64,000 nt of DNA from Hormoscilla sp. GM7CHS1pb (lineage in GTDB: Bacteria; Cyanobacteriota; Cyanobacteriia; Cyanobacteriales; Desertifilaceae), in assembly GCA_014323675.1 (NCBI GenBank), contig JACONN010000002.1, forward strand, positions 2,896,001 through 2,960,000. Direction: 5' to 3'. Below, one piece after another: positions 34,026 to 42,185 of the stretch (position 1 is its first letter; each line of letters opens with the position of its first letter). The notes beneath the pieces were generated by a model. That model was not told the DNA's origin and did no database searches. It saw only the letters and a list, made by a program, of their open reading frames with translations. Made by a program: the position numbers and the translations under genes.

Positions 34026-34320
34026 TCACAGTGACATTTAGCTTTAATCCGATCGCGGTCAACCAATCTGCCAAGCTGAAAATTGCTGCATTTCCAGGCT
34101 TTGACAGCAAATCCTCTAGTTTTTCCAAGTGCCGTTTAGCTGATGTCGGGGACATATTGGGTTCCCCCAGCGCCTTGAAGACATCTCTAAGTGCTAGTTT
34201 CAGCAGTCCCAGTTCTAAGTCGCCCTCTTCTGCTTCTAAGATCGTCGTCAAATAGACCGCTGCGTACTTGGGGTCTTTGAGAGTTGAAATCTTATAAGGA
34301 TGGTAGCTTACACTAGGCAT
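33943..34320 (-). CDS. Addiction-module antidote protein (HigA-like)
   Basis: The 125-residue antitoxin begins M-P-S-V-S-Y-H-P-Y-K and shows the TIGR02684 pattern: T-L-K-D-P-K-Y-A-A-V-Y-L (~15), L-G-L-L-K-L-A-L-R-D-V-F-K-A-L-G (~40), then L-S-K-P-G-N-A-A-I-F-S-L-A-D-W-L (~72). It overlaps the upstream toxin gene by eight bases, so the two are translationally coupled. The last ~16 residues (C-V-L-R-E-R-Y-S-H-Y-P-E-D-T) come from a palindromic repeat inserted at the 3' end; the paralogue stops instead at A-D-E. Confidence 0.8.
   Translation of the reverse strand: MPSVSYHPYKISTLKDPKYAAVYLTTILEAEEGDLELGLLKLALRDVFKALGEPNMSPTSAKRHLEKLEDLLSKPGNAAIFSLADWLTAIGLKLNVTVNEDDEERENSDCVLRERYSHYPEDTAK
33951..33994. 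repeat. Palindromic repeat at the junction of two antitoxin genes
   Basis: ctgtgtcctcc ... ggaggacacag: 11-bp perfect arms around a ~22-bp loop (gggtagtgcgagtagcgctctc). It lies exactly where the tandemly duplicated antitoxin genes meet. Confidence 0.8.
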
Positions 34321-34651
34321 TGTCTTGACTCCTGTAATCTATCCAAAATTCTATAGCCCTACGAATATCTTGGTTTTGAGTGCTTTTATCCCCGCCACAT
34401 AGCAGAATCACTATCCTTGTGCCCATTTGTCCAAAGTATATCCGATAGCCGGGACCGTAATCGATTCTCAATTCGCAGACTCCTTCTCCTGCAGATCTAT
34501 AATCTCCCAAGTTACCACTATTAACTCTGTCAAGCCGCTGTTTAATCTTGGCTTTTGCCTTTAGATCCCGAAGAGAATCAAACCACTCTGAAAAAGGTGT
34601 TCTCCCATCTTGTGTACTGTAAAGCCGAATCTCCCTCGGTTGTGCTTGCAC
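34313..34651 (-). CDS. RelE/HigB-like toxin (TIGR02683, Gp49-like)
   Basis: The 112-residue protein has the compact RelE/ParE-type fold pattern of addiction-module killer proteins: P-F-S-E-W-F-D-S-L-R-D (~19), K-A-K-I-K-Q-R-L-D-R-V (~35), G-V-C-E-L-R-I-D-Y-G-P-G-Y-R-I-Y-F (~58-74), I-V-I-L-L-C-G-G-D-K-S-T-Q (~80-92). Such toxins usually cleave mRNA on the ribosome. It is first in the row, followed by its overlapping antitoxin and a second antitoxin, the gene order typical of higBA. Frame complete. Confidence 0.85.
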   Translation of the reverse strand: MQAQPREIRLYSTQDGRTPFSEWFDSLRDLKAKAKIKQRLDRVNSGNLGDYRSAGEGVCELRIDYGPGYRIYFGQMGTRIVILLCGGDKSTQNQDIRRAIEFWIDYRSQDNA

Positions 34652-34885
34652 GATCTTATCCTAGCTGCCCAGCATTCCAATGATACACCTTGTTAACAAA
34701 ATCTTAATTCCATTATAGACTGAATCTTGATTAACCTGCCAGTAAGCATCCCAGGGCCGCCAACCAACTGATTTCAACCACCGGTTACTGGTGGGCCTGT
34801 ACGTACTCATCCACCACCTGGTACGCTATAATTGTTAAGAAATGTTTCACAATCCCAGTCTGGTGACAGACTGAGTCGCGTACCT

Positions 34886-36280
34886 ATGTCTCTTCCTATC
34901 CGTAACGTAGCCATTATTGCCCACGTCGATCACGGCAAAACTACTCTCGTTGACGCCCTCCTGAAACAGTCTGGTATCTTCCGGGAAGGGGAAGATGTGC
35001 CTGACTGCGTCATGGACTCCAATGACTTGGAACGGGAGCGGGGTATCACTATACTCTCAAAAAATACCGCTGTCAAGTACAAGGATACCTTAATTAACAT
35101 TGTCGATACTCCCGGTCACGCTGACTTTGGCGGTGAGGTGGAACGGGTCCTGGGTATGGTGGATGGCTGTATCCTCATTGTTGATGCTAATGAAGGCCCG
35201 ATGCCTCAGACCCGCTTTGTGCTCAAAAAGGCCCTGGAAAAGGGTTTGCGCCCCATTGTAGTTGTCAATAAGATCGATCGCCCCCAAGCGGACCCCCACG
35301 GCGCGGTGAATAAAGTGCTGGATCTGTTCCTAGAATTGGGTGCAGATGACGACCAATGCGAGTTTCCCTATCTGTTTGCTTCGGGTTTACAAGGTTATGC
35401 GAAAGAGGATTTAGATGCTGAAGGGGTGGATATGCAACCCCTGTTTGAGGCTATTCTCCATCACGTTTCGCCTCCGGTAGGTGACCCGGATAAACCCCTA
35501 CAGTTGCAAGTGACGACTCTGGATTATTCTGAATATCTGGGTCGAATTGTGATTGGCAGAATCCACAATGGTACGATTAAAGCAGGTCAACAAGCCGCGA
35601 TCGTCACGGAAACTGGGGCTATTGTCAAGGCAAAGGTCTCCAAGTTGATGGGGTTTGAAGGTCTCAAGCGCATCGACCTGGACTCAGCTTCCGCAGGGAA
35701 TATTGTGGCGGTGGCCGGGTTCGCTGATGCTAATATTGGCGAGACCATTACTTGCCCGAACGAACCCCAAGCTTTACCTTTGATTAAGGTGGACGAACCG
35801 ACTTTGCAGATGACTTTCTCGGTTAATGATTCGCCTTTCGCGGGGAAAGAGGGAGATTACGTGACTTCCCGGCAATTGCGCGATCGCCTGTCGCGGGAAC
35901 TGGAAACAAATATGGCCCTGCGGGTAGAAGAAACGGACTCCCCAGATAAGTTTGCGGTCTCGGGACGGGGGGAGTTGCATCTGGGAATTTTAATCGAAAC
36001 CATGCGGCGGGAAGGCTATGAATTCCAGGTTTCTCAACCCCAAGTTATCTACCGGGAAGTGAAGGGCCAACCCTGCGAACCCTTTGAATGCTTAATCCTG
36101 GACGTTCCCGAAACAGCAGCAGGCGGTTGCATCGAAAGACTGGGACAGCGTAAGGGGGAAATGCAGGATATGCAAATGAGTGGTAACGGACGCACCCAGT
36201 TAGAATTTATCATCCCGGCCCGGGGTTTAATCGGTTTTCGGGGTGAATTCATGCGCCTGACGCGGGGGAGGGCATCATGA
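34886..36280 (+). CDS. typA: Translational GTPase TypA/BipA, N-terminal 78 percent (frameshift)
   Basis: TypA is a ribosome-associated GTPase used in stress and cold adaptation. ATG 34886 ([20 protein letters not shown]) is the real start; an in-frame extension to 34832 is not homologous. G motifs: H-V-D-H-G-K-T (G1), R-G-I-T-I (G2), D-T-P-G-H (G3), N-K-I-D (G4). Domain 2 and the EF-G-like domains follow. At F-M-R-L-T-R-G the frame turns into R-A-S and stops. Removing one G from the GGGGG run at 36264-36268 gives [10 protein letters not shown] and joins the next ORF. So one gene is split, by mutation or, more likely, sequencing error. Confidence 0.92.
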   Translation: MSLPIRNVAIIAHVDHGKTTLVDALLKQSGIFREGEDVPDCVMDSNDLERERGITILSKNTAVKYKDTLINIVDTPGHADFGGEVERVLGMVDGCILIVDANEGPMPQTRFVLKKALEKGLRPIVVVNKIDRPQADPHGAVNKVLDLFLELGADDDQCEFPYLFASGLQGYAKEDLDAEGVDMQPLFEAILHHVSPPVGDPDKPLQLQVTTLDYSEYLGRIVIGRIHNGTIKAGQQAAIVTETGAIVKAKVSKLMGFEGLKRIDLDSASAGNIVAVAGFADANIGETITCPNEPQALPLIKVDEPTLQMTFSVNDSPFAGKEGDYVTSRQLRDRLSRELETNMALRVEETDSPDKFAVSGRGELHLGILIETMRREGYEFQVSQPQVIYREVKGQPCEPFECLILDVPETAAGGCIERLGQRKGEMQDMQMSGNGRTQLEFIIPARGLIGFRGEFMRLTRGRAS

Positions 36281-36678
36281 ATCACAGCTTTTTCGACTAT
36301 CGTCCCTTGACTGGGGAAGTAGACACCCGCCGCAATGGGGTGCTGGTTGCTTTTGAAGAAGGATCTGCGACTTTCTACGCCCTGAAAAATGCGGAAGACC
36401 GAGGGGTATTCTTCATTACCCCTGGGACGAAGGTGTATAAAGGCATGATTATCGGGGAACACAACCGCCCCCAAGATTTGGATTTGAATATCTGTAAGAC
36501 TAAGCAGCTGACTAACATGCGTTCTTCTACGGGGGATGAGTTGGTACAACTGCAATCACCTGTGGAAATGAGTTTAGAACGCGCTTTGGAGTATATCGGA
36601 TCTGATGAGTTGGTGGAGGTAACCCCCAAGTCTATTCGTCTGCGGAAGATGAAAGCTAAGAAGTTGGCAAAGCGTTAG
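36277..36678 (+). CDS. typA: Translational GTPase TypA/BipA, C-terminal part after frameshift
   Basis: The 133 residues match the TypA C-terminus: [44 protein letters not shown] and the basic final segment. This is the unique C-terminal domain that binds the ribosomal A site and distinguishes TypA from EF-G. It overlaps the upstream half by four bases because of the single-base shift at 36264-36268. Alone it would not be a functional protein. Confidence 0.92.
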   Translation: MNHSFFDYRPLTGEVDTRRNGVLVAFEEGSATFYALKNAEDRGVFFITPGTKVYKGMIIGEHNRPQDLDLNICKTKQLTNMRSSTGDELVQLQSPVEMSLERALEYIGSDELVEVTPKSIRLRKMKAKKLAKR

Positions 36679-36683
36679 AATCA

Positions 36684-36912
36684 TCGGCAGGTTGAAGCGG
36701 CAGGTTGAAGCGGCAGGTTAAAACCTGCCGCTACAGGAACGAAGCCCGCCTGCGCGGGCTATTAAGATGATTGGTAGGGTGGGCATCGCCCACCAATTAC
36801 CAATAGGTTGGGAATCACGGGTACATCTCACTTTGGCACGGGAATCACCCACCAATCACCAGTCGGCAGGTTTTAACCTGCCGCTACACAAACCAAGCCC
36901 GCCCAGGCGGGT
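36684..36912. repeat. Cluster of REP-like palindromes downstream of typA
   Basis: Two copies of cggcaggtt(a/t)aaacctgccg followed by gctacaggaacgaagcccg-cctgcgcgggct or the variant acaaaccaagcccgcccagg. Between them is gggtgggcatcgcccacc. Same family as in trmB and next to the IS1182 element. Confidence 0.7.
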
Positions 36913-36934
36913 TATAAAGAAATTAGCGTAACTC

Positions 36935-37135
36935 ATGACATCAGAAGGAAATGTCGCAGACACGGGAATCTTAAATGAGGCTCGCGAATTAATCTCAGAG
37001 GGTTCAGCTACAACAATTTGCGAAGCGCTCGAAATTATGATGGCGGAGGCTAGAGTTGCTCGCGACACTGAGAAAATGCAGAAAATCAAGGCAACTCAGA
37101 AAGCTAAAGGATCCCGACGTCGCCGCAAACAGTAA
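36935..37135 (+). CDS. Small hypothetical protein, charged C-terminus
   Basis: A 66-residue protein with an amphipathic helical pattern (I-L-N-E-A-R-E-L-I-S-E-G, then C-E-A-L-E-I-M-M-A-E-A-R-V-A-R-D) and a very basic end (K-A-K-G-S-R-R-R-R-K-Q). It ends 28 bp before the likely ATG of the HEAT-repeat gene and could be its operon partner. Family not recognised. Confidence 0.5.
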   Translation: MTSEGNVADTGILNEARELISEGSATTICEALEIMMAEARVARDTEKMQKIKATQKAKGSRRRRKQ

Positions 37136-37163
37136 TAGAATTGAAGTGGAGTGGATAAAAACA

Positions 37164-37994
37164 ATGGAACGGGCAAATATTAACACCTTACTAGATAAGC
37201 TTGATTCAGATGATGGGACGTTGCAAGTGGCATCTCTGATGAATATGGTTGATGATAAAGATTATGCATCTGTACCGAAAATACTGAGATTGTTGAAGTC
37301 ACCCGCTGCTGATATTCGCTCCTCAGCAGCATACGCATTGGGTTATCTGGGAAGGCAAGATTTGGAATCTGTTGGTGCTGCGCTCATGGACTCTCTGGAT
37401 GACCCAGAAGAAATTGTGAGGTCGGAAGTTGTGGAAGCCATGGGCGAACTGAGTTATATTCGAGCAGTGGCTTCTATCGAGTATTTGCTCAGAAACGATG
37501 CTTCTCCCCTGGTGCGGGCATCGGCGGCAGAATCTCTTGGAAATTTAGGAGTTTCGGAAGCAATTTATTCCCTGGAACTGGCACTACTTGATGTTGATGA
37601 AGATGACTCGGTTAGAGCATTTTCTGCTAACTCTATGGGCCTTTTGGCCACAGAACAGCTCTTACCAAAACTTGCTGAATATGTTCGAGCTGAACATTCC
37701 CTCTCTGTTAAAGCTGAATTACTCGCAGCTATGTATTACCAGGGCGCGATCGAGGCGATGAACCAGCTATTGAGTTTGCTGGATAATGCTGATGAATCTC
37801 TGGCAATTAATATCCTGAATATTTTAACTGACTTGACGGAACGTGAGATGCGATCGAGCCTTGCTGAGGACGGACCTGACATTCATAATACATTGGAGCG
37901 ATGTGCCCGTCGCTTCCCCATCCTGGGGACTCACGCTGAAGAGATTGTTGCTACAATGGACAGGCGATCGCTGCGCGAAAAATCTGGCTTTTGA
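37164..37994 (+). CDS. HEAT-repeat protein
   Basis: ATG 37164 (M-E-R-A-N-I-N-T-L-L-D-K-L) is preferred to 37056, which overlaps the small gene. The 276-residue protein consists of about seven HEAT/PBS-lyase-type repeats (S-S-A-A-Y-A-L-G-Y-L-G, V-R-S-E-V-V-E-A-M-G-E-L, V-R-A-S-A-A-E-S-L-G-N-L-G) forming a helical solenoid for protein-protein contacts. Relatives include phycobilisome lyases (CpcE type), but catalytic assignment is not justified. The final residues (R-R-S-L-R-E-K-S-G-F) are encoded by a ctgcgcgaaaaatc short repeat at 37968-37987. Confidence 0.75.
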   Translation: MERANINTLLDKLDSDDGTLQVASLMNMVDDKDYASVPKILRLLKSPAADIRSSAAYALGYLGRQDLESVGAALMDSLDDPEEIVRSEVVEAMGELSYIRAVASIEYLLRNDASPLVRASAAESLGNLGVSEAIYSLELALLDVDEDDSVRAFSANSMGLLATEQLLPKLAEYVRAEHSLSVKAELLAAMYYQGAIEAMNQLLSLLDNADESLAINILNILTDLTEREMRSSLAEDGPDIHNTLERCARRFPILGTHAEEIVATMDRRSLREKSGF

Positions 37995-38002
37995 CTGCGT
38001 AG

Positions 38003-38082
38003 GTTGGGTTGACGAGAGGAAACCCAACATGATAAGGTTAACAGCAGCTATCGGTTGGGTTTCGTGCCTCAACCCAACCGAG
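38003..38082. repeat. gttgggtt-type palindromic repeat pair
   Basis: ggttgggttgacgagaggaa-acccaac, then ggttgggtttcgtgcctcaa-cccaacc. Each half is a near-palindrome. Related copies occur at 48731, 60338 and 61683. Confidence 0.7.
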
Positions 38083-38138
38083 GAGAATTTGGAAGTCAAA
38101 AATTGTGTTAGGATGATTTTAGGTAAGAGAAGGAGTTA

Positions 38139-38372
38139 GTGAAAATGGGAGAGCGAGTAATAGCAGATTTGACAGTAGAGGAACTCAAAGCTTTGATTGC
38201 TGAGGTGGTAGATGAGCGAATGCGGTACTGGCGAAAACCAGTGGTAGACAAAGTGGCTTTGAAGAAGCTGATGGACTCAATTGACAGCCACAGGTGGACG
38301 GCGCCACCGGGGTCGCCAACTCTCAGCCAAATGATTATTGAAGAGAGAGAGAAATGGCGACAACCTATGTAG
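38139..38372 (+). CDS. VapB-like antitoxin of a PIN-domain toxin
   Basis: The 77-residue protein has the pattern of cyanobacterial antitoxins encoded before PIN toxins: L-T-V-E-E-L-K-A-L-I-A-E-V-V-D-E-R-M, then S-I-D-S-H-R-W-T-A-P-P-G-S-P-T-L and M-I-I-E-E-R-E. The start is GTG 38139 or ATG 38145. It overlaps the toxin ATG at 38354 by 19 bases. The toxin behind it is broken, so the antitoxin is now an orphan. Confidence 0.75.
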   Translation: MKMGERVIADLTVEELKALIAEVVDERMRYWRKPVVDKVALKKLMDSIDSHRWTAPPGSPTLSQMIIEEREKWRQPM

Positions 38373-38615
38373 TGGATGCAAGTGTATTGGGTCACTATTT
38401 TGGCACAGATATACACGCAGGAGGTAAAGATTTTGGTGGCGAAAATGTCCGAAGGCGATCGGTTATATATTCCTGAGTTTTGTCCGATTGAGTGCGTCAA
38501 TATTTTGTGGAAAAATGTTCGCTTTCAAGGAATGCCACAGACAGAGGCAGAGCAATTAATTTATAAACTGTTGGCTCTACCTTTCCTACATATATCTAGA
38601 TTAAAGTCACATTGA
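38354..38615 (+). pseudogene. VapC-like PIN-domain toxin, frameshifted and truncated
   Basis: From ATG 38354 the frame reads M-A-T-T-Y-V-V-D-A-S-V-L-G-H-Y-F, the PIN N-terminus with the first catalytic aspartate. Near 38390-38400 the coding frame shifts to I-Y-T-Q-E-V-K-I-L-V-A and continues through P-E-F-C-P-I-E-C-V-N-I-L-W-K with the conserved glutamate. It ends at L-K-S-H, about 80 residues in, without the C-terminal aspartates. PIN toxins cleave RNA; this one cannot be active. Confidence 0.7.
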
Positions 38616-38624
38616 TTGAGAAAT

Positions 38625-38856
38625 TAGTCACGTGACTCTATGACAAAATCGCGTGACTCTATGGCAAAGTAATATTAAGTAAGGGCTTCGTCACGTGACT
38701 CTATGGCAAAGTAGCGTAACCCTATGGCAAAGTAACGCAACTCTATTGCAGAGTCACGCAACTCTATTGCAGAGTTGCGCGACTTTAACGCAGAGTTGCG
38801 CGACTTTAACGCAGAGTTGCGTTGCTTAATTGCAGAGTCACGTGACTTAATATACT
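38625..38856. repeat. 21-bp tandem repeat array encoding heptads
   Basis: About ten imperfect 21-bp units with cores such as gcaactctattgcagagtca and gcgactttaacgcagagttg, some containing the palindrome gtcacgtgac. A period of 21 bp equals seven codons, so frames on both strands encode seven-residue repeats (L-R-D-F-N-A-E on plus, S-R-N-S-A-L-K on minus). Probably the decayed coiled-coil part of a former gene. Confidence 0.8.
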
Positions 38857-38860
38857 TAAT

Positions 38861-38884
38861 GGCGTTGCACAATTACGGGATGAT
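38861..38884. mobile_element. Solitary IS1/MITE terminal repeat
   Basis: ggcgttgcacaattacggga-tgat, the end sequence of the IS1/MITE family, without a matching partner downstream. Likely the scar of a deleted element or a one-ended remnant. Confidence 0.65.
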
Positions 38885-39208
38885 GGGCAAAATCATTGCT
38901 ACCTTGAGAACTGTTCCCAATGCTCGTCAGAGAATTCGGGAACAGGTGGAAAGCCATACGGTTTCTTTGATAGAATCTTTGAATGAGTTTATCGATGAGG
39001 CGAAAGGTAAACTGCCTGACGGCTGTGAGGAATTGGTGGTCATTGCTGATAATCTCGATCGCATCGTCCCCTTATTAGACTTGGAGAGCAAGCGCCGAAA
39101 CCGAACGCCAACGGGCCGAAACCGAACGCCAACAAGCCCAAGCAGAACGCCAACGGGCCGAAAAGTTCGCCCAACTGTTGCTAAAAATGGGACTAGAGGA
39201 GATCGATT
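38885..39208 (+). pseudogene. Composite remnant ending in an Uma2-type coiled-coil tail
   Basis: The frame from 38885 reads K-I-I-A-T-L-R-T-V-P-N-A-R-Q-R-I-R and D-G-C-E-E-L-V-V-I-A-D-N-L-D-R, protein-like but unassigned. From ~39090 the meaningful frame changes to E-R-Q-R-A-E-T-E-R-Q-Q-A-Q-A and ends K-M-G-L-E-E-I-D before TAA 39206-39208, clearly the C-terminus of an Uma2-family gene like the one that follows. Two gene ends have been joined here. Confidence 0.5.
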
Positions 39209-39564
39209 AAAATACCTGCGCTCAAATTGGGTAAGAACCGGTAGGGTGGGCACCGCCCACCAGCAACCGATCCCGCCCCCAATATACCGGTCCCACATAA
39301 GGCCCATTTTGGGACCGGTAATCTGGACGGGCATGCAACCGATAATGCGATCGCATGATGTCGGGCCCATGGGCGATCGCATGAACCGATAATCTGTCGC
39401 GCCGGGGCACGGCGGTATTACATCGATCGCATGAACCGATAATTTGTTGATGCCGTGCCCCTACATAACATTGGTATTATCTAACATTGGTAATTCGAGA
39501 ACATGGGCGATCGCCCGATCTGGGCAATTCCATAATCTTGACGATATTTGGCATTGGGAGATGC
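39209..39564. other. Intergenic repeats before the Uma2 gene
   Basis: Contains ggtagggtgggcaccgcccacc, the pair ccggtccc/gggaccgg (39288-39320), two copies of gcgatcgcatgaaccgataa-type sequence and ccggggcacggc/gccgtgcccc arms. Similar text recurs at 63126-63365. No gene. Confidence 0.5.
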
Positions 39565-39602
39565 TATAATATTGGCAGAACGCGATCGCAAGGGAGGTCG
39601 AT
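39565..39602 (+). promoter_or_regulatory. Conserved 5' module of Uma2 genes (TATAAT, HIP1, strong SD)
   Basis: TATAAT at 39565-39570, GCGATCGC at 39582-39589, agggaggt at 39591-39598, ATG at 39603. The same order and spacing is found before the second Uma2 gene on the minus strand (62718-62756). Confidence 0.55.
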
Positions 39603-40442
39603 ATGACTCAAGCTGTCGTTTCAGCAACGGAGGTGGCCGTCAAGGAACCTCAAGAACAAGAACATCTGTTAACCTTTCAAGAATATCTCGATTATGAAGG
39701 AGAACCGGGTGTTCTTTATGAATTAGTCAAGGGAAAACTAATACCCATGGGAGCAACTACCCACAATCATACCAATATTGCCAAGTTTTTGGTTCACAAG
39801 TTCCAGCGCTACTTTGCGACCCAAAAATTGGATTTAGTCGTGACAGGTTTAGCCACTGGTGTCCGAACGGAAGAAAAAACATCACGAATTCCCGATGTGG
39901 TAGTCTATAGCAAAGCTGTTTGGAATAAAGTTCGTCATCGCCCAGGAGCTGGAGTTTTGGATTTTGACGAAAAGCCGATGCTGGTAATAGAGATTGTCAG
40001 CAGCGATCGCCGGAATGATTACGAGATCAAACGCAGCGAATACGAACTGGCGGAAATTGCGGAATATTGGATCGTAGATCCCAAAAAAAAGCTGGTGCGG
40101 GTGTTTGCAAATCCTGGCAATGAAGAAGGATATCGTTTTGTAGATTTCACAGAAGAGAAATCAATTGTTTCCAGTCAGTTTTCCGACTTCGCTTTATCGG
40201 TAAAAGAATTACTCGATCCACCGTCAGTGGAAGACTTAATTCTAGCAGAACAAGCTGAAATGGAAACCTGGAAACAACAGGCCGAAGCCGAACGCCAACG
40301 GGCCGAAGCCGAACGCCAACGGGCCGAAGCCGAACGCCAACGGGCCGAAGCCGAACGCCAACGGACTGAAAAGTTAGCCCAGCGCTTACTAAAAATGGGA
40401 GTCCCCCCCGACGAGATCGATAAACTTATCTCGGAAGATTAG
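39603..40442 (+). CDS. Uma2-family (DUF820) endonuclease-like protein
   Basis: A 279-residue PD-(D/E)XK-fold protein of the Uma2 family, greatly expanded in cyanobacteria. Motifs: T-F-Q-E-Y-L-D-Y-E-G-E-P-G-V-L-Y-E-L-V-K-G (~25-45), R-I-P-D-V-V-V (~98), K-P-M-L-V-I-E-I-V-S (~126, catalytic E), Y-E-I-K-R-S-E-Y (~142), and A-E-Y-W-I-V-D-P-K-K-K (~156). The C-terminal ~50 residues are a coiled coil of repeated A-E-R-Q-R-A-E heptads coded by 21-bp DNA repeats (40275-40365). DNA cleavage is predicted from the fold; biological role is unknown and possibly mobile-element-related. ATG 39603 has a strong Shine-Dalgarno. Confidence 0.88.
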   Translation: MTQAVVSATEVAVKEPQEQEHLLTFQEYLDYEGEPGVLYELVKGKLIPMGATTHNHTNIAKFLVHKFQRYFATQKLDLVVTGLATGVRTEEKTSRIPDVVVYSKAVWNKVRHRPGAGVLDFDEKPMLVIEIVSSDRRNDYEIKRSEYELAEIAEYWIVDPKKKLVRVFANPGNEEGYRFVDFTEEKSIVSSQFSDFALSVKELLDPPSVEDLILAEQAEMETWKQQAEAERQRAEAERQRAEAERQRAEAERQRTEKLAQRLLKMGVPPDEIDKLISED

Positions 40443-40508
40443 GTAGGAACTGGTATGTGGCGATCGCCCTACTGCTTGCTGGCGGGCGATCGCCTCTCCT
40501 AAAATAGA

Positions 40509-42185
40509 TTATTCTATATTACCCCGGCGTCGCACTTGGGAACTTTTGTGAATAAACCATGCCCCTTGAGGGTTACCTGAGAGATCGCAGTTTTCAATAG
40601 TGGCGCTGCTGTGACTATGTACGTATACAGCATAATTCTTATTTCGATTAATTCGGCATTGTCTGACCGCCGGGTTTCCCCCTTCTTTTATTGCCACCCC
40701 GGCCAAATAATTGTCATAAATGTAGCAATCATCTACTGTCCCCTGACCGTTCTGATAGACAAAGATCCCCGCTTCTTTGCTACCGTGAATTCGGCAGCGT
40801 CTGATCGCCGGTTTGCTAGTAGCACCCTGAATGCTAATACAGGAAAGGGAGTCCGAGGTAATGTCGCAATCTTCCAAGATTAACTCCCCTTTAGGAATGT
40901 CTACAGCGAAGTATTTCTTCCCCTTAACTCCTGCTTGACCCCGCAAAGTTAAATTCTGCACTACAGCATAGTCAGTTTGCATCAGAATGCAGTCCGAGTC
41001 CCCTGTTTCTATGACGATTTCTTCCCGGGCACCGTCGCCAATGATTTCTAGGGGTTTATCGATCGTCACCCCTTCTCTATATATACCCGGACGCACCAAT
41101 ATCCGCGTACCGGGTGACACGGATGCGATCGCCTGACCGATAGTTTTGTAATCACCGCGTCCCAGCTTAGAAACGATCGCAGTGGGAATCTGTTTCTCCG
41201 GTGGAGGCGGGGGCTGCTTGTGGAAAAATCCCCCGATCAAATCAATCAATCCCTTGCCAGATTTACCTGTAGACGGTGACAGGGCGTGATAAGCTTCTGC
41301 TGCTGATTGATAGCGCCGATGTCTGTCTTTTTGCAGCATCTTGGCCAGCACCCGGTCCAATTCTTTACCAAGGGGTTTCCGCAAATGCTGCCGCCAATTT
41401 TGCACCCATTCATAGCCGTGATTTAACAGCAATGCATGGGGGTTAACCTGAGTCAGCAACCCAAAGCAAGTCACCCCCAAACTAAACATATCGCTAGCTG
41501 GATATGCTTCCCCCCACTGCATTTGCTCGATCGGGGAATAGCCCAGGGTACCAATTATCGTGTCTCTCTTGGCCACAGTGGCCGCCAACTCCTTAGAGGC
41601 CCCAAAATCTATCAGCACGAACTGACCGCCCCGGGCCGCGATGGAACCGGAAGTAAATTGAGGAGTACTGCGGCGGATAATATTAGAAGGCTTCAGGTCG
41701 CGATGAATCACCGCACAGTCGTGAATTAACTCTAGGACAGGCAGAATATCCAGTAGCAACTCAACAATTTGGCTTTCATTCCAGGCGACCGACTCTGGCA
41801 ATTTATCCAAGGTTTCGCCGACAATAAACTCCTGAACTAAATATAACTGACCCTTGTCCTCAAAAAAGGCATTAAGGGTGGGAATTTGGGGATGTTGTCC
41901 CAGATATTGCAAGCGTTTCGCCTCTTGCTCGAAATGTCTCTTGGCTATCTGGAGTGATTTCGGGTCTTGCACTTTTGGTGCCAACTGCTTAATCACGCAG
42001 TGTTCGTGCAGCTTATCCGTGTCTTCTGCAAGATAGGTTCTGCCAAACCCCCCTTCATCGGAAAGTAACCTTTTGGCCCGATAGCGGCCCCGTAGGGACT
42101 GGAGGCGCGTTCCACAGGCTTGACAAAAATTGTTGCGATCGGGATTATGGGGTTTGGGGCAATTAGGATTTAAACAGCAACTCAT
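40509..42185 (-). CDS. Serine/threonine protein kinase fused to a right-handed beta-helix
   Basis: The 558-residue protein begins with a four-cysteine zinc-ribbon-like motif (C-C-L-N-P-N-C-P ... C-Q-A-C-G, residues 3-21). A Hanks-type kinase follows (~30-300): G-G-F-G-R-T-Y-L (glycine loop), V-I-K-Q-L (ATP lysine), H-R-D-L-K-P-S-N (catalytic loop), I-D-F-G-A-S-K (DFG). After a proline-rich linker (P-P-P-P-P-E-K) comes a C-terminal pectate-lyase-like parallel beta-helix (~345-550) with repeated R-C-R-I-H-G, D-D-C-Y-I-Y-D-N, N-A/P-A-V-R-Q-C-R-I-N turns. It phosphorylates proteins; the beta-helix may sense a polysaccharide or act as scaffold. No membrane helix is seen, so it is likely cytoplasmic. 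Confidence 0.9.
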   Translation of the reverse strand: MSCCLNPNCPKPHNPDRNNFCQACGTRLQSLRGRYRAKRLLSDEGGFGRTYLAEDTDKLHEHCVIKQLAPKVQDPKSLQIAKRHFEQEAKRLQYLGQHPQIPTLNAFFEDKGQLYLVQEFIVGETLDKLPESVAWNESQIVELLLDILPVLELIHDCAVIHRDLKPSNIIRRSTPQFTSGSIAARGGQFVLIDFGASKELAATVAKRDTIIGTLGYSPIEQMQWGEAYPASDMFSLGVTCFGLLTQVNPHALLLNHGYEWVQNWRQHLRKPLGKELDRVLAKMLQKDRHRRYQSAAEAYHALSPSTGKSGKGLIDLIGGFFHKQPPPPPEKQIPTAIVSKLGRGDYKTIGQAIASVSPGTRILVRPGIYREGVTIDKPLEIIGDGAREEIVIETGDSDCILMQTDYAVVQNLTLRGQAGVKGKKYFAVDIPKGELILEDCDITSDSLSCISIQGATSKPAIRRCRIHGSKEAGIFVYQNGQGTVDDCYIYDNYLAGVAIKEGGNPAVRQCRINRNKNYAVYVHSHSSATIENCDLSGNPQGAWFIHKSSQVRRRGNIE

